A stretch of 64,000 nucleotides of DNA from Amphibacillus sp052055485 (lineage in GTDB: Bacteria > Bacillota > Bacilli > Bacillales > Amphibacillaceae), in NCBI RefSeq assembly GCF_052055485.1, contig NZ_CP197171.1, forward strand, positions 1,612,001-1,676,000. Reading direction: 5' to 3'. The position numbers and the translations under genes are program-made. A model generated the notes under the pieces. That model did not search any database. It had not been told where the DNA came from and saw only the letters and a list, made by a program, of their open reading frames with translations. Shown here one piece after another: positions 45,309-54,557 of the stretch. Numbering within the stretch: the first letter of the stretch is position 1; the number at the start of each line of letters is the position of its first letter.

Positions 45309-45941
45309 ATGAAATTATTATTAATAAAACAGTCTTCATTACTATGTGATGGAATGATTGAATTGCTACGACGTCAATTTCCTAAAAGTGAAATTAGGCA
45401 TTGTAATGAAAAAAATGAAGACGAGTTAATGAAATATGGTCAAGAGTCTGATTTGATCATTCTCGATATTCAAATGCCTATCCATGTCAATCAATTAGCA
45501 AACTACTATCAATCCATTGATAAGAAAGTTATTGCTTGGGTTGAAGACCTTCATGATCCAAGCCTTGCATCGATATTTGAACTTGCTTTATCTGGGTATA
45601 TTTATTATGACATCAATGAAAAGATGTTAACAAATGCCATATCTCAGATTCATGCAGGGAAACGTTTTTTCCATCCTTTGTTAGCCGATTGTTTATTAGA
45701 AGTTTATGTTCAATCGCAATGTAAAGAACTAAATCCGCCATTAGATTTAATGTCACAACGCGAATGGGAAGTTTTGCAGTTGCTAGCCAAAGGCTACAGT
45801 AATATTAAAATTGCAAATGAATTATTTTTATCAGATAAGACTGTAAAAAACTATGTCAGTTCAATATTACATAAGTTAAATGTACCAGATCGAACCAATG
45901 CTGTGTTGTTAGCGTTAAAAAAACAATGGATTCACTTATAG
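45309..45941 (+). CDS. Orphan LuxR/NarL-family response regulator
   Basis: The 210-residue protein has a receiver domain and a C-terminal LuxR helix-turn-helix (LMSQREWEVLQLLAKGYSNI, then ANELFLSDKTVKNYVSSIL). The phospho-acceptor Asp is kept (LIILDIQMP, about D53), but the acidic pair normally near residues 8-9 is replaced (LLIKQSSLL), so phosphorylation may be weak or absent. No kinase gene is adjacent. The strong ribosome site lies 20 bases upstream and fits a GTG that is stopped in frame after three codons, so the ATG start here is poorly supported by its own site. A terminator follows. Confidence 0.83.
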   Translation: MKLLLIKQSSLLCDGMIELLRRQFPKSEIRHCNEKNEDELMKYGQESDLIILDIQMPIHVNQLANYYQSIDKKVIAWVEDLHDPSLASIFELALSGYIYYDINEKMLTNAISQIHAGKRFFHPLLADCLLEVYVQSQCKELNPPLDLMSQREWEVLQLLAKGYSNIKIANELFLSDKTVKNYVSSILHKLNVPDRTNAVLLALKKQWIHL

Positions 45942-45943
45942 TA

Positions 45944-46012
45944 AAGGGGCAATCTTAAAAGAGAAGGTTTATCCACCTTTTCTCAAGTCAAAAGATTGTC
46001 CCTTTATTTTAC
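45944..46012 (+). terminator. Terminator after the LuxR-type regulator gene
   Basis: AAAGGGGCAATCTT pairs with AAGATTGTCCCTTT (one G-U pair), enclosing a smaller hairpin GAGAAGG/CCTTTTCTC, and is followed by TATTTTA. Confidence 0.7.
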
Positions 46013-46034
46013 TATCGGAAGAGATAAGATTTTT

Positions 46035-46085
46035 TTGAACGACTCACCACTTAATTCCTAAGAAAATTTGAAGTGGGAGTCTTCT
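46035..46085. repeat. Possible IS200/IS605-type element end
   Basis: CACCACTTAATT followed by an AAGTGGGAGTCTTCTG arm resembles subterminal hairpins of TnpB-bearing elements and is shared in part with the region 23700-23745 before the TnpB fragment. No transposase lies next to it. Confidence 0.35.
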
Positions 46086-46496
46086 GTCGGAAATTGGGTA
46101 AATGAAAATATAAATAAAACGAAAGCTTCTCTTTCACGCAGATGTGCTCACTTTGATGCTCCAGCCAATCAATATGGCTATAAATCACTTTGATGGGATA
46201 AGTAATCGCAACTACAGGATCAGTTTCGAGACGTGGGAAGATTAGTTAATCATTTTTAACTGTAGTTAAAAGTCGGCTTTTATATCAGTGCTATTGTTAC
46301 ATAGCTACCCTTAGTGCAGTTACTTGCCATACTATAAAGATGTGATGATAAACTTTAGTTTCCTAATTCACCAGCATAATTCTGCTGAATTAGCCTATAT
46401 TAAGGAATATGGCTAAACAAATTATACAAGTTAGGTCAGAGCTTTTAATGATTTGTTTTCGCTTTTATACACACTGCACATATAGGGGGTAGGAAT
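46086..46496. other. Intergenic region without recognisable gene
   Basis: Apart from the possible element end at its left, nothing was recognised. The promoter of the small peptide gene should lie at the right. Confidence 0.35.
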
Positions 46497-46631
46497 GTGA
46501 AAAAATTGATTGTTATTATTATATCATTTACTTTGATTTTGATAAATGTAACTGTGCTCAATGCTCAAGTAAGGTCAGATGACGAAATTAGACGTCCGTT
46601 TATTCCTGGCCGTGAACAGAATTTATTTTAA
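46497..46631 (+). CDS. Small exported peptide candidate, 44 residues
   Basis: A GTG start preceded by AGGGGGTAGGA reads a peptide with two lysines, a hydrophobic core (LIVIIISFTLILINVTV) and LNA, then a polar charged tail (RSDDEIRRPFIPGREQNLF). This is the plan of a signal peptide plus about 20 mature residues, as in Phr-type or other secreted signalling propeptides. It lies 555 bp after an orphan LuxR-type regulator and before an MFS gene, in the same direction. No Rap or PlcR-like receptor gene is in the window. No similarity was recognised. Confidence 0.55.
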   Translation: MKKLIVIIISFTLILINVTVLNAQVRSDDEIRRPFIPGREQNLF

Positions 46632-47065
46632 TATATCTCCGAAAGTAGTCTCCCTCTTCAAGCATGTGAAAAGCGTAGCCTAGTGGTAAGGGGGAGAAGA
46701 ATATAAGCAAAGAACCTCTTTTACTGAATGTCCTAGCGTTCTAATGGACACCATGGGTGCACTTTCTTTTTCAGTTGTCCAATGGAAAGGATTTGGATTC
46801 CAAATTCATGTTTAGCTGAATCAAATCCCCATTAGGGCAAATTCGTTATTTTTTAAAACGAATTCATGCTCCAAAAAGAATTTGGAAATCACTATCTACA
46901 ATAATGTAATCTCGGTAAACAAAATGGAATTCAACCCTATTTGTTTATTTTAGTATGTGAAACTTGAGTTAATTTCAATGTGCGTCCCATCATCTCTTTC
47001 TTTTCATGATATTAAACCGTATAATGAAGTTTAATAGAAAAATGAAATTGAAAGGGGAGAATTTA
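46632..47065. other. Intergenic region upstream of the MFS gene
   Basis: Several short imperfect inverted repeats occur (for example around CTCCCTCTT and AGGGGGAGAA, 46649-46697), but no gene or known element was recognised. Confidence 0.35.
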
Positions 47066-48229
47066 TTGGCAAATACACACTCGTTAACTCCTTTGAAGAT
47101 ACTATTATTTAGCTTTCATGGAGCAAATACAATGGTCATTAGTTTCTTGCCATTATTGCTTGCCTATCGTGGTTTAAGTGGTCAAGAAATTGGTTGGGTA
47201 CTTGCTATTGGTCCAGCAATTTCAATCTTCGCTCAACCATTTTGGGGATTTATTAGTGATAAATATCAAACAGTAAGAAAAGTTTTGATTATTACTTCTC
47301 TTGGTTTGGTGCTAAGTAGTTTGTTTTTTTTCCAAGTAAGGACACTCGTGTTAATCTTAGGTTTTGCAATCTTTTTTTATTTTTTTCAGTCAGCGATTAG
47401 CCCTCTTGGAGATAGTCTCACTCAACGCCGAACAGAACAGTTAGGTATCTCCTTTGGTTCGGTACGTACATGGGGATCGATTGGTTTTGCTATTTGTTCT
47501 TTACTGATCGGGGAATTAATCGATTGGACGGGTATTCAATATTTAATCATTCCTTATTTATTTATGGCTAGTGTTGTTGTCTTCGTCAGCTTCCGTGTTG
47601 TAGATGTTAAGATTGACAAGAAGCCTGTTCAGTTCTCCGATTTACATAAAATAATTAAAAACCCGCCATTATTATTCTATTTAGCTGCTCTCCTACTCGT
47701 TTCAATCACTCATCGAGCAAATGACAGCTTTATTAGTTTATACATTAGTGAATTAGGAGGACGAGATAATTTAGTTGGTATAGCTTGGTTTGTTGGAGTT
47801 GTCAGTGAAGCTGTTGTGTTTGCTTTTGCTGGAAAATGGTTTAGGAAATATCAACCCCTTATCATTATAGCAGCTGCTGGTCTTATTTATGCCCTAAGGT
47901 GGTTCATGTATGGGTTTATATCCATTCCAGCTGCTATTGTATTTTTCCAAATCTTACACGGACTTTCATTTGGTGTTTTTTACTTAACTTCATTTCAATA
48001 TGTGACTCGGCTAGTCCCTGATCAATTACAAACGACGGGACATCTTCTATTTGCAACTGTATTCTTTGGGATATCAGGAATTATTGGCTCACTAGGAGGC
48101 GGCTTTGTACTGGAGCATTACGGTGGACAGACATTATATATTATAATGGGAGGAATGGCATTACTTGGCTCTTGCTTTATTTTGTTTTATCATACAATCA
48201 TGCGGAGGACATCAACAACCAGTAACTGA
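47066..48229 (+). CDS. MFS transporter, LacY/PPP-like group
   Basis: The 387-residue protein has 12 predicted membrane helices in two halves. After helix 2 comes FWGFISDKYQTVRKV, the MFS loop motif, and helix 5 contains GSVRTWGSIGFA, a segment typical of the LacY-like MFS_1_like/PPP transporters related to YwbF. The substrate is unknown. A TTG at 47066 was chosen because AAAGGGGAG sits six bases upstream; in-frame ATGs at 47006, 47024 and 47042 lack a site. It stands alone. Confidence 0.82.
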   Translation: MANTHSLTPLKILLFSFHGANTMVISFLPLLLAYRGLSGQEIGWVLAIGPAISIFAQPFWGFISDKYQTVRKVLIITSLGLVLSSLFFFQVRTLVLILGFAIFFYFFQSAISPLGDSLTQRRTEQLGISFGSVRTWGSIGFAICSLLIGELIDWTGIQYLIIPYLFMASVVVFVSFRVVDVKIDKKPVQFSDLHKIIKNPPLLFYLAALLLVSITHRANDSFISLYISELGGRDNLVGIAWFVGVVSEAVVFAFAGKWFRKYQPLIIIAAAGLIYALRWFMYGFISIPAAIVFFQILHGLSFGVFYLTSFQYVTRLVPDQLQTTGHLLFATVFFGISGIIGSLGGGFVLEHYGGQTLYIIMGGMALLGSCFILFYHTIMRRTSTTSN

Positions 48230-48259
48230 TGAATTCTTATTGAATAAGGAGGTCTTAGT

Positions 48260-49003
48260 GTGGAACAAGAGACAATTGTGAAAGTCTGTTTACTAGCAGG
48301 AAAAATAATGCTGCAAAGTGGAGCGGAAACTTATCGCGTAGAAGATACAATGGTTAGAATTGCTCAAGCATTTAAAATGCAAAATGCTCAAGCTTATGCA
48401 ACGCCAACGGCAATCATGTTTGCTGTCGATATGACAGCATCGTCTAATTTTGTTCGAATTGACGAACGGGCAACGGACCTGCATAAGGTAGCAGAAGTAA
48501 ACAGTATTTCAAGATATATTTCAACTGGAGAGCTTTCGCTCATAGAAGCAAGGGACCAACTACTAAATATTGATCAACAACAAAACAGTTTCTCAGTGTG
48601 GTTGCAACTTTTAGCTGCCGCCTTTGCCAGCGGGTGTTTCACCATTATGTTTCAAGGGAGTTGGCATGATTTTATTCCTGCAATGATTGTGGGTGGATCA
48701 GCTTTTTGTTTGATGATCTATTTTCATAAATTGTTGAAAATTCGCTTTTTCGCAGAATTTTTGGCTGCTGTATTCCTAGCTTTTACTGCATTTTTGATGG
48801 TTGTCATAAATTTAGGTTTAGATATTGATAAAATTATTATCGGTTCAGTCATGCCACTTGTGCCTGGTCTATTAATTACCAATGCTGTTCGTGATTTAAT
48901 GGCTGGCCATTTAGTATCTGGAATGACGAAAGGTATTGAGGCCATTTTAACAGCTTTTGCAATTGGTGCTGGGGTGGCCATTGTTTTATTGCTTGTTTAC
49001 TGA
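48260..49003 (+). CDS. ThrE-family exporter large subunit
   Basis: The 247-residue protein has the N-terminal domain of the threonine/serine exporter ThrE family (DUF1212): LLAGKIMLQSGAETYRVEDT, ATPTAIMFAVD. About five membrane helices follow, including SVMPLVPGLLITNAVRDLM. In many bacteria ThrE is split into two proteins, and the companion gene follows 20 bp later. It probably exports small neutral amino acids or related solutes. The GTG start has AAGGAGGT. Confidence 0.88.
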   Translation: MEQETIVKVCLLAGKIMLQSGAETYRVEDTMVRIAQAFKMQNAQAYATPTAIMFAVDMTASSNFVRIDERATDLHKVAEVNSISRYISTGELSLIEARDQLLNIDQQQNSFSVWLQLLAAAFASGCFTIMFQGSWHDFIPAMIVGGSAFCLMIYFHKLLKIRFFAEFLAAVFLAFTAFLMVVINLGLDIDKIIIGSVMPLVPGLLITNAVRDLMAGHLVSGMTKGIEAILTAFAIGAGVAIVLLLVY

Positions 49004-49022
49004 AAAGAAGTGAGGTGATTTG

Positions 49023-49496
49023 ATGATCATTGAACAATTAATTGTTAGTTTTATTGCAGCAACAGGCTTTGCAATTATTTTTAATGCACCACGCCAATCC
49101 TTATGGCAATGTGGGACGGTTGGGATGTTTAGTTGGCTTGTCTATGTTATTCTTGCCCGGACATTAAATGTGAATATTGTCATAGCCACATTAATAGCAG
49201 CAATTGTAGTTGGTATTTACAGTCAAATATTAGCTAAGAGGTTTCGGACTCCGATTATTATTTTCAATATTGCTGGCATTATTCCTCTTGTTCCCGGCGG
49301 TCTGTCATATGATACGATGCGTTTTTTTGTGATAAATGATTATGATTTAACAATTGCTTCAGCAGCTACTGTAGCGATGATTTCTGGTGCGATTGGACTC
49401 GGGTTAATTGTTTCTGAGATCATTAATCAGTTGATTCGAAATATGCAATGGAGAAAATACCAAAGTGAATATGATCGTAAAGGTGTGACACGATGA
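49023..49496 (+). CDS. ThrE-family exporter small subunit
   Basis: The 157-residue membrane protein corresponds to the C-terminal domain of ThrE (DUF3815/ThrE_2). It has about five helices with the conserved FNAPRQSLWQCGTVGM and IPLVPGGLSYDTMR segments. It forms the exporter with the preceding protein. The ATG at 49023 is preceded by GAGGTG; a TTG three bases earlier is less likely. Confidence 0.87.
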   Translation: MIIEQLIVSFIAATGFAIIFNAPRQSLWQCGTVGMFSWLVYVILARTLNVNIVIATLIAAIVVGIYSQILAKRFRTPIIIFNIAGIIPLVPGGLSYDTMRFFVINDYDLTIASAATVAMISGAIGLGLIVSEIINQLIRNMQWRKYQSEYDRKGVTR

Positions 49497-49587
49497 GTAG
49501 ACTCACATGACATCAATTCAATTAAATGCATTCAGTTATTTAATCAGTTAAAATGAACATACTAGCTAATTAAAGGAGGAATAGAAA

Positions 49588-49977
49588 ATGATTACCTTAA
49601 AAAAAGAAGTGCATAAAGTTCATGAAATAACGAATGATCGAGGAACAGTTAATTTGGCGGCTTCAAGCAGCAGTGGTGTAGATGCTTTTTCACCAGGTGA
49701 TTATTTAAGTGGTTCGATTGCGATTTGTATGGGTTTAACACTTGACGCTCTTATTGAAAGAGATCAATTAGATATTCCAAGCTATTCCATCGATGTATCT
49801 TCAACAAAGGCAGAAAATGCTCGTCCATCAAGACTAGAGAAATTCGATGTTAAAATTACCTTTGATGCAGATCTAGATGATAAGACAAGAGAACGATTAG
49901 TAAAATCTGCAAAACGGGGCTGTACGATGGGGAATACTATTGAACATGGTGCTCCAATTGATGTTGTTTCTGAGTGA
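49588..49977 (+). CDS. OsmC-family protein
   Basis: The 129-residue OsmC/Ohr-fold protein has FSPGDYLSGSIAICMGLTLDAL with the first reactive Cys and AKRGCTMGNTIE with the second. Family members reduce organic hydroperoxides or act in osmotic and oxidative stress. The length is close to that of small YhfA-like OsmC proteins. The ribosome site AAAGGAGG is strong and a terminator follows. Confidence 0.87.
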   Translation: MITLKKEVHKVHEITNDRGTVNLAASSSSGVDAFSPGDYLSGSIAICMGLTLDALIERDQLDIPSYSIDVSSTKAENARPSRLEKFDVKITFDADLDDKTRERLVKSAKRGCTMGNTIEHGAPIDVVSE

Positions 49978-50000
49978 GAAAAAGAAAAATATTGAACATA

Positions 50001-50036
50001 AAAGTGGTGCAGATCTCTACTTGCACCACTTTTTTT
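50001..50036 (+). terminator. Terminator after the osmC-type gene
   Basis: AAAGTGGTGCA (50001-50011) and TGCACCACTTT (50022-50032) form a perfect stem followed by TTTT. Confidence 0.9.
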
Positions 50037-50253
50037 ATGTATTATTTCACATAATTGCTATGTATCTGTCTATTAAAACTTTTGGATGTAACATCTTGTT
50101 TATCACATGATTTAAGCTGTCAAAAATGCAGAACAGAGAACACAACTAAGGAGAGACAATATCTCTCTCATGACAAACTTAATAACTATTCGTGATCGTT
50201 AACAATAAATTAGAATTCCCGATTAAATTTATGCTTGTGGTTATGATTTTCTA

Positions 50254-52176
50254 CTAAAAAACATCTTTCAAAGATTGTTTAAGTTTGTCGATAAAGTTTT
50301 CATAAGTTAGCTCATCATATAAAGCGTGAATCAGCTTTTCATTTGTAACTAATGAAGATAAGTAATGCCAAAGTTGAAAGGATTTAGGATTATTTTTTTC
50401 GATACTAACTAAAATCACTAGTTTAACCCAGTTATTATCTCCCCAATTGAGCGGTTGATCGAGTAATCCTAACGCTACAAAGGTTTGATCAGTCGTAGGG
50501 GTTAACGGGTGGGGCATCGCAATCGAATGACCAAAATAGGTATCCCCTCGTTCTTCCCTCGCATGGATACTTTCCTTCAAGTCATTATTCAAAGTAAATT
50601 TGTCTTTTGCTAATACACATAATCGATTAAGCAGTTCTTCTTTAGTCTTCACCTGACCTTGGAAGGTAAGGTCTTTATCAAACTTGGAAACAATACTGTC
50701 CATACTATCAAAGCCATTGATTGCTAGATTGATTTTTAAAAAATCTTGATCATTAGGGAAAACATTTACTTTGACTGCTGAGCCTTTGTATAGTGATAGA
50801 TTTTCCTCAGTAGTTAATAATGCATCATAAGTTGGTAAATTAATATCAATTTTTCGTGGATTTGTAACGACTATATCAGAGATCTGATTGTTGAACCAAG
50901 TTAATATTTTATCTTTTAAAAGCATTATTTCTGATTCTCGTAACGAACTGATCAATAAGACGTTTTTTTGCTTTTCAATAACTGAATAGCGTTGCAATCC
51001 ATAATTAAAATAAGAAGATAGATAAGAAAGTTCATCATCATTCACTTTCAGATGGAACCGTTCGAAAATTAATTGAGATAAATAACTCGCAATATTCGTT
51101 GCGACTGGGAAAGTTTGTTTTATTTTAGTTGATAATTTACTTTTTAATTGCATATCTAACTTTATCCTTGTTAACAGAGGTGCAACATGCAAAGTGATAG
51201 AATTTTTAAAATCAGATTCTTGCGTGAAATCTACCCCGAATTTCTCTTTAATATTTTCAAAGGCTTCATCTATAAAGCGATAAATTTCTTCTGAAATAAT
51301 ATTATTATTCATCTCATTTTTACTCATCAAATTTGTTGCAAGATAACGCCTTTCATTTTCAAAATTATAATCTCTTAATAGACTTTCGGACATGTAATGA
51401 CTAATTATTTCTTTTGAAATCAAATATTCAGTTGTACTTTCAATATTGATTTCATTTTCAAGTTTATAGATAAAATGTCTTTTGTTTATTCTATGAATCA
51501 TTAATGCCACGTGCATAAGGAGATTTTGTAAAAAAAAATCAGAAATAGAATAATTATATTTATCCAAAATCGCTGTAACCGTTTTAGTTAATTCTGTTGA
51601 ATATTCAATATGACCAGTATTTTTTCTGATTTTATGAGTTTCCGTTAATTTGAAAAGATGTTCATTGATAATGCACTTTCTTTTATTTGTTTCATTACCT
51701 TCAATTCGATAACCTTTCTCTTTTTTATAAATCAATCTTAAACCATATTTCCCTACTAATTCTTCACCTAATTTTATATCATGATACAACGTAGAATCAG
51801 AAATAAAAAAGTTATTTTGAAGTTCATATTTTGATATATATTGACTCTGCGATAATAGATGAAGGATGATTTTTTTAACACGTAAATATTGTTCATCATA
51901 TACATTTTCAAATCTTCCTGTTTTTAATGATAATGAAAAATGCTCAAATTCCTCAGAATTTTTAACTAACAAAATAGTTCCTTTCCCTTTTTTTGCAAAC
52001 AACTCTAAAAAACTAAACTGAGTACAATATTCTTTAATCACATCTAAATCAGCTTTTATTGTACGAGAAGAGACATTGAATAAATTTGCTAATTTTTTAG
52101 ATGTTATATATTCTTCCGAATGTTCACAGAAATATAGGAGAATGTCATATTCTCTAGTTGTCAACAATGTACTCAC
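50254..52176 (-). CDS. PRD-containing PTS operon regulator (MtlR/LicR type)
   Basis: The 640-residue activator has an N-terminal helix-turn-helix region (TSKKLANLFNVSSRTIKADL), two PTS-regulation domains (conserved His in LLMHVALMIHR and ITLHVAPLLTR), a degenerate EIIB-like domain and a C-terminal EIIA fru/mtl-like domain with the phosphorylated His in GHSIAMPH (about residue 556). The EIIB-like domain reads LLISSLRES where MtlR-type proteins have the phosphorylatable Cys, so that control input is probably lost. It is divergent from the PTS operon and should activate it according to PTS phosphorylation state. Start: GTG with AAGGAAAGG upstream. Confidence 0.9.
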   Translation of the reverse strand: MSTLLTTREYDILLYFCEHSEEYITSKKLANLFNVSSRTIKADLDVIKEYCTQFSFLELFAKKGKGTILLVKNSEEFEHFSLSLKTGRFENVYDEQYLRVKKIILHLLSQSQYISKYELQNNFFISDSTLYHDIKLGEELVGKYGLRLIYKKEKGYRIEGNETNKRKCIINEHLFKLTETHKIRKNTGHIEYSTELTKTVTAILDKYNYSISDFFLQNLLMHVALMIHRINKRHFIYKLENEINIESTTEYLISKEIISHYMSESLLRDYNFENERRYLATNLMSKNEMNNNIISEEIYRFIDEAFENIKEKFGVDFTQESDFKNSITLHVAPLLTRIKLDMQLKSKLSTKIKQTFPVATNIASYLSQLIFERFHLKVNDDELSYLSSYFNYGLQRYSVIEKQKNVLLISSLRESEIMLLKDKILTWFNNQISDIVVTNPRKIDINLPTYDALLTTEENLSLYKGSAVKVNVFPNDQDFLKINLAINGFDSMDSIVSKFDKDLTFQGQVKTKEELLNRLCVLAKDKFTLNNDLKESIHAREERGDTYFGHSIAMPHPLTPTTDQTFVALGLLDQPLNWGDNNWVKLVILVSIEKNNPKSFQLWHYLSSLVTNEKLIHALYDELTYENFIDKLKQSLKDVF

Positions 52177-52187
52177 ATACCTTTCCT

Positions 52188-52201
52188 TGAAAACGTTTTA
52201 A
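52188..52201. promoter_or_regulatory. CcpA (cre) site between the regulator and the PTS operon
   Basis: TGAAAACGTTTTAA matches 13 of 14 consensus positions. It lies 12 bp before the regulator start, so CcpA could repress the regulator and, indirectly, the PTS operon. Confidence 0.7.
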
Positions 52202-52248
52202 ACTATTTTAATTATAGCCTGTTATTTTATATAGCTATTTTTTTGTAT

Positions 52249-52309
52249 TTCACTTGAGAAAGTGAACTCAACAAAAAACAGGCAATAGTAACTGATGATA
52301 TAGTTGCCT
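52249..52309. promoter_or_regulatory. Inverted repeats in front of the PTS operon, candidate regulator sites
   Basis: TTCACTT (52249-52255) and AAGTGAA (52260-52266) form a 7-bp inverted repeat overlapping a second one, TTGAG/CTCAA. AGGCAA (52280-52285) and TTGCCT (52304-52309) form another. They lie about 95-155 bp before the first PTS gene, where a PRD activator would bind. The promoter itself was not resolved. Confidence 0.4.
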
Positions 52310-52405
52310 CAGAAATTAAAAAGAAAGGGGTAATGATCATATTTGATAGAAAAAATAAGAAGCGTAAAAAAGCAAAACAAAATATTTATTCAGGGAGGGA
52401 AGTAA

Positions 52406-52882
52406 ATGGACAATATAGTATATACCCGAGTTGATGATCGCTTAGTTCATGGACAAGTTATGACAGGCTGGGTCAGAGTCACTGGTGCCAATCATGTGCT
52501 CATTATTGATGATCAAGTAGCAAAAGATACATTTATGATAATGATGATGAAACAAGCCATGCCGAACTTAGTTAGTTTACATGCAACAACAATTGATGAA
52601 ACGAGAGAATATCTTAAAAATAAAGGAAAGAATAAAAAAATTATAATTCTAGTTAAAACACCTGTAACCATTAGAAAATTGTGGGATGCAGGGGTCAAAA
52701 TTGAATCTGTTGGAGTAGGGGGAATGGCGACAAGAGGAAACCGTACCAAACTATACCGTAATATTGCTGCAGATGCTGAAGAGCGTACGGCACTTAAAGA
52801 ACTAAATGAACTAGGAGTGGATGTATATTTTCAAGTGACTCCTGACAATAGCAAAGTACGCTTAGATAAAGTTAAATTATAA
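52406..52882 (+). CDS. PTS EIIB, mannose/sorbose family
   Basis: The 158-residue cytoplasmic phosphocarrier has the family start YTRVDDRLVHGQVM with the phosphorylated His at residue 15. It passes phosphate from EIIA to the sugar or alditol bound in EIIC/EIID. It is the first gene of the operon EIIB-EIIC-EIID-dehydrogenase 1-dehydrogenase 2-EIIA. GGGAGGGAAG precedes the ATG. Confidence 0.92.
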   Translation: MDNIVYTRVDDRLVHGQVMTGWVRVTGANHVLIIDDQVAKDTFMIMMMKQAMPNLVSLHATTIDETREYLKNKGKNKKIIILVKTPVTIRKLWDAGVKIESVGVGGMATRGNRTKLYRNIAADAEERTALKELNELGVDVYFQVTPDNSKVRLDKVKL

Positions 52883-52902
52883 ATGAAAGGGGATTCTATG
52901 TT

Positions 52903-53667
52903 ATGGATGTAAGTTTTATTCAAGCCTTTTTAATTGGTGCTCTTTACTATTTAACTGTTGCGAATTCACCATGGTTAACTGGCTTAACTAGTGTTTCAAT
53001 ACGTCAGCCTATCGTAGCCGGCACGATTGTAGGAGTTATTTTAGGAGAGCCATTACAAGGGGTGATAATTGGTGCGACATTAAATGCATTTTTTATTGGA
53101 TTTATTTCTCCAGGTGGAGCAGTATCCAGTGAACCTGGAATTGCAGGGATTATTGGAACTTCTTTAGCAATAATGACTGGTGCAACACCAGAAGTTGCCT
53201 TATCATTAGCTATTCCATTTGGCTTACTAGGAACGCTTATTTGGAATATTCGTATGACTGGTAATACCTTTTTTGTTCATTGGATGGATAAGGTTGTTGA
53301 AGAAGGTAAGTATAAGAAAATATTTTTTATCCATTTAATCCCTTCCCAGATTTTTACCTTTGTTATTAGTGCTGTTCCAGTATTTCTAGTGGTCTATTAT
53401 GGTGGAGGACAGGTTGAACAGCTTCTAACTTTACTAGAAGGTCGTCCTATAGAGGTGCTAGAAGCTATTGGCGGAATGTTACCGGCTCTAGGAATTGCTT
53501 TAACATTGAAAGTAATTATGAACAGAAAAGGAATTATTCCATTTTTCCTTGTTGGTTTCTTTATCATGACTTATACAAATATTCAGATGTTGTTATTAGC
53601 TGTTTTAGCAACCATTTTTGTTTATTTCTACACTGAGTTGAAATTTTCAAAACAAGGGGAGGCGTAA
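52903..53667 (+). CDS. PTS EIIC, mannose/sorbose family
   Basis: The 254-residue membrane protein has about eight helices and the ManY-type segments ISPGGAVSSEPGIAGIIGT and IPFGLLGTLIWN. It forms the substrate channel together with EIID. AAAGGGGA lies upstream. It is 20 bp after EIIB and 5 bp before EIID. Confidence 0.9.
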   Translation: MDVSFIQAFLIGALYYLTVANSPWLTGLTSVSIRQPIVAGTIVGVILGEPLQGVIIGATLNAFFIGFISPGGAVSSEPGIAGIIGTSLAIMTGATPEVALSLAIPFGLLGTLIWNIRMTGNTFFVHWMDKVVEEGKYKKIFFIHLIPSQIFTFVISAVPVFLVVYYGGGQVEQLLTLLEGRPIEVLEAIGGMLPALGIALTLKVIMNRKGIIPFFLVGFFIMTYTNIQMLLLAVLATIFVYFYTELKFSKQGEA

Positions 53668-53672
53668 AATTA

Positions 53673-54539
53673 ATGAGTGCACAAAGCTTAGAAGAAGTCC
53701 GCGAATTACCGAAAAACAGAAAATTAACAAAAAAAGATTTAAACAAATCGTATTTGTATTGGATCTCGTTATCTCAGGCTACTTATAGTTGGGAAAGGAT
53801 GATGGGGCCAGCTATGGCTGGATGCATGATTCCAATTATGGATCGTTTATATCCTGATAATGGGGAGTTTGAAGAAGAAAGAAAAGAAATGATGTCTCGT
53901 CATATGGAATTCTATAATACGGAAGCTTGGTTAACTGGTCCGCCAGTTCTATCCGTTTTTTTATCTATGGAAGAAGAAAAGGCTGCAGGGATGCCAATCA
54001 AAAGTGAAGATATCTCTGGTATGAAAACAGGATTAATGGGGCCGTTTGCGGGCGTTGGTGATACATTACGTCAAGCAACATTAATTCCAATTATAGGATC
54101 GATAGCTATTTCGCTGGGTAGTGCGGGGAGCTATTTGGGACCTGTTCTTTATATGGTAGCTACTCTATTAATCAATTACTTGTTTTCATATTTTTCTTTC
54201 CATGCAATGTTCAAAAAAGGGAAAGAAGGACTTCAAGAAATCTTTGAAAGTGGTGTTCTTGAAAAATATATGACATTAGCGACTGGGGTAGGAGCTATAA
54301 CAATTGGTGGATTAGCAGCAAATACGGTCAATGTTACTTCTTCATTGGTTTTAGACTTTGGTGAAGGAAATATAATGGAAATACAGGAAATTCTAGATAC
54401 GATCATTCAAGGGCTACTACCATTAGGTGCCATATTCCTAGCACTGTATTTATTGATCAGTAAAAAGTGGAATTCAACAAAAGTATTACTCATGTTGTTA
54501 GCTGTTTCTAGTATAGGAGCTGCTATTGGGATTTTATAA
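53673..54539 (+). CDS. PTS EIID, mannose/sorbose family
   Basis: The 288-residue ManZ-type protein has the soluble N-terminal part with SQATYSWERMMGPAMAGCMI and MEFYNTEAWLTGPPVLSV and the signature TGLMGPFAGVGDTLRQAT, followed by C-terminal membrane helices. EIID is found only in this PTS family and is required for transport with EIIC. Confidence 0.92.
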   Translation: MSAQSLEEVRELPKNRKLTKKDLNKSYLYWISLSQATYSWERMMGPAMAGCMIPIMDRLYPDNGEFEEERKEMMSRHMEFYNTEAWLTGPPVLSVFLSMEEEKAAGMPIKSEDISGMKTGLMGPFAGVGDTLRQATLIPIIGSIAISLGSAGSYLGPVLYMVATLLINYLFSYFSFHAMFKKGKEGLQEIFESGVLEKYMTLATGVGAITIGGLAANTVNVTSSLVLDFGEGNIMEIQEILDTIIQGLLPLGAIFLALYLLISKKWNSTKVLLMLLAVSSIGAAIGIL

Positions 54540-54557
54540 AATTGGGGGGAAGCTGAT

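Noticed and set aside
52178..52183. ATG-TGA start-stop pair just before the PRD regulator GTG
   Set aside because: A six-base coincidence is likely; similar ATGTGA strings occur at other GTG starts in the window and no function can be supported.
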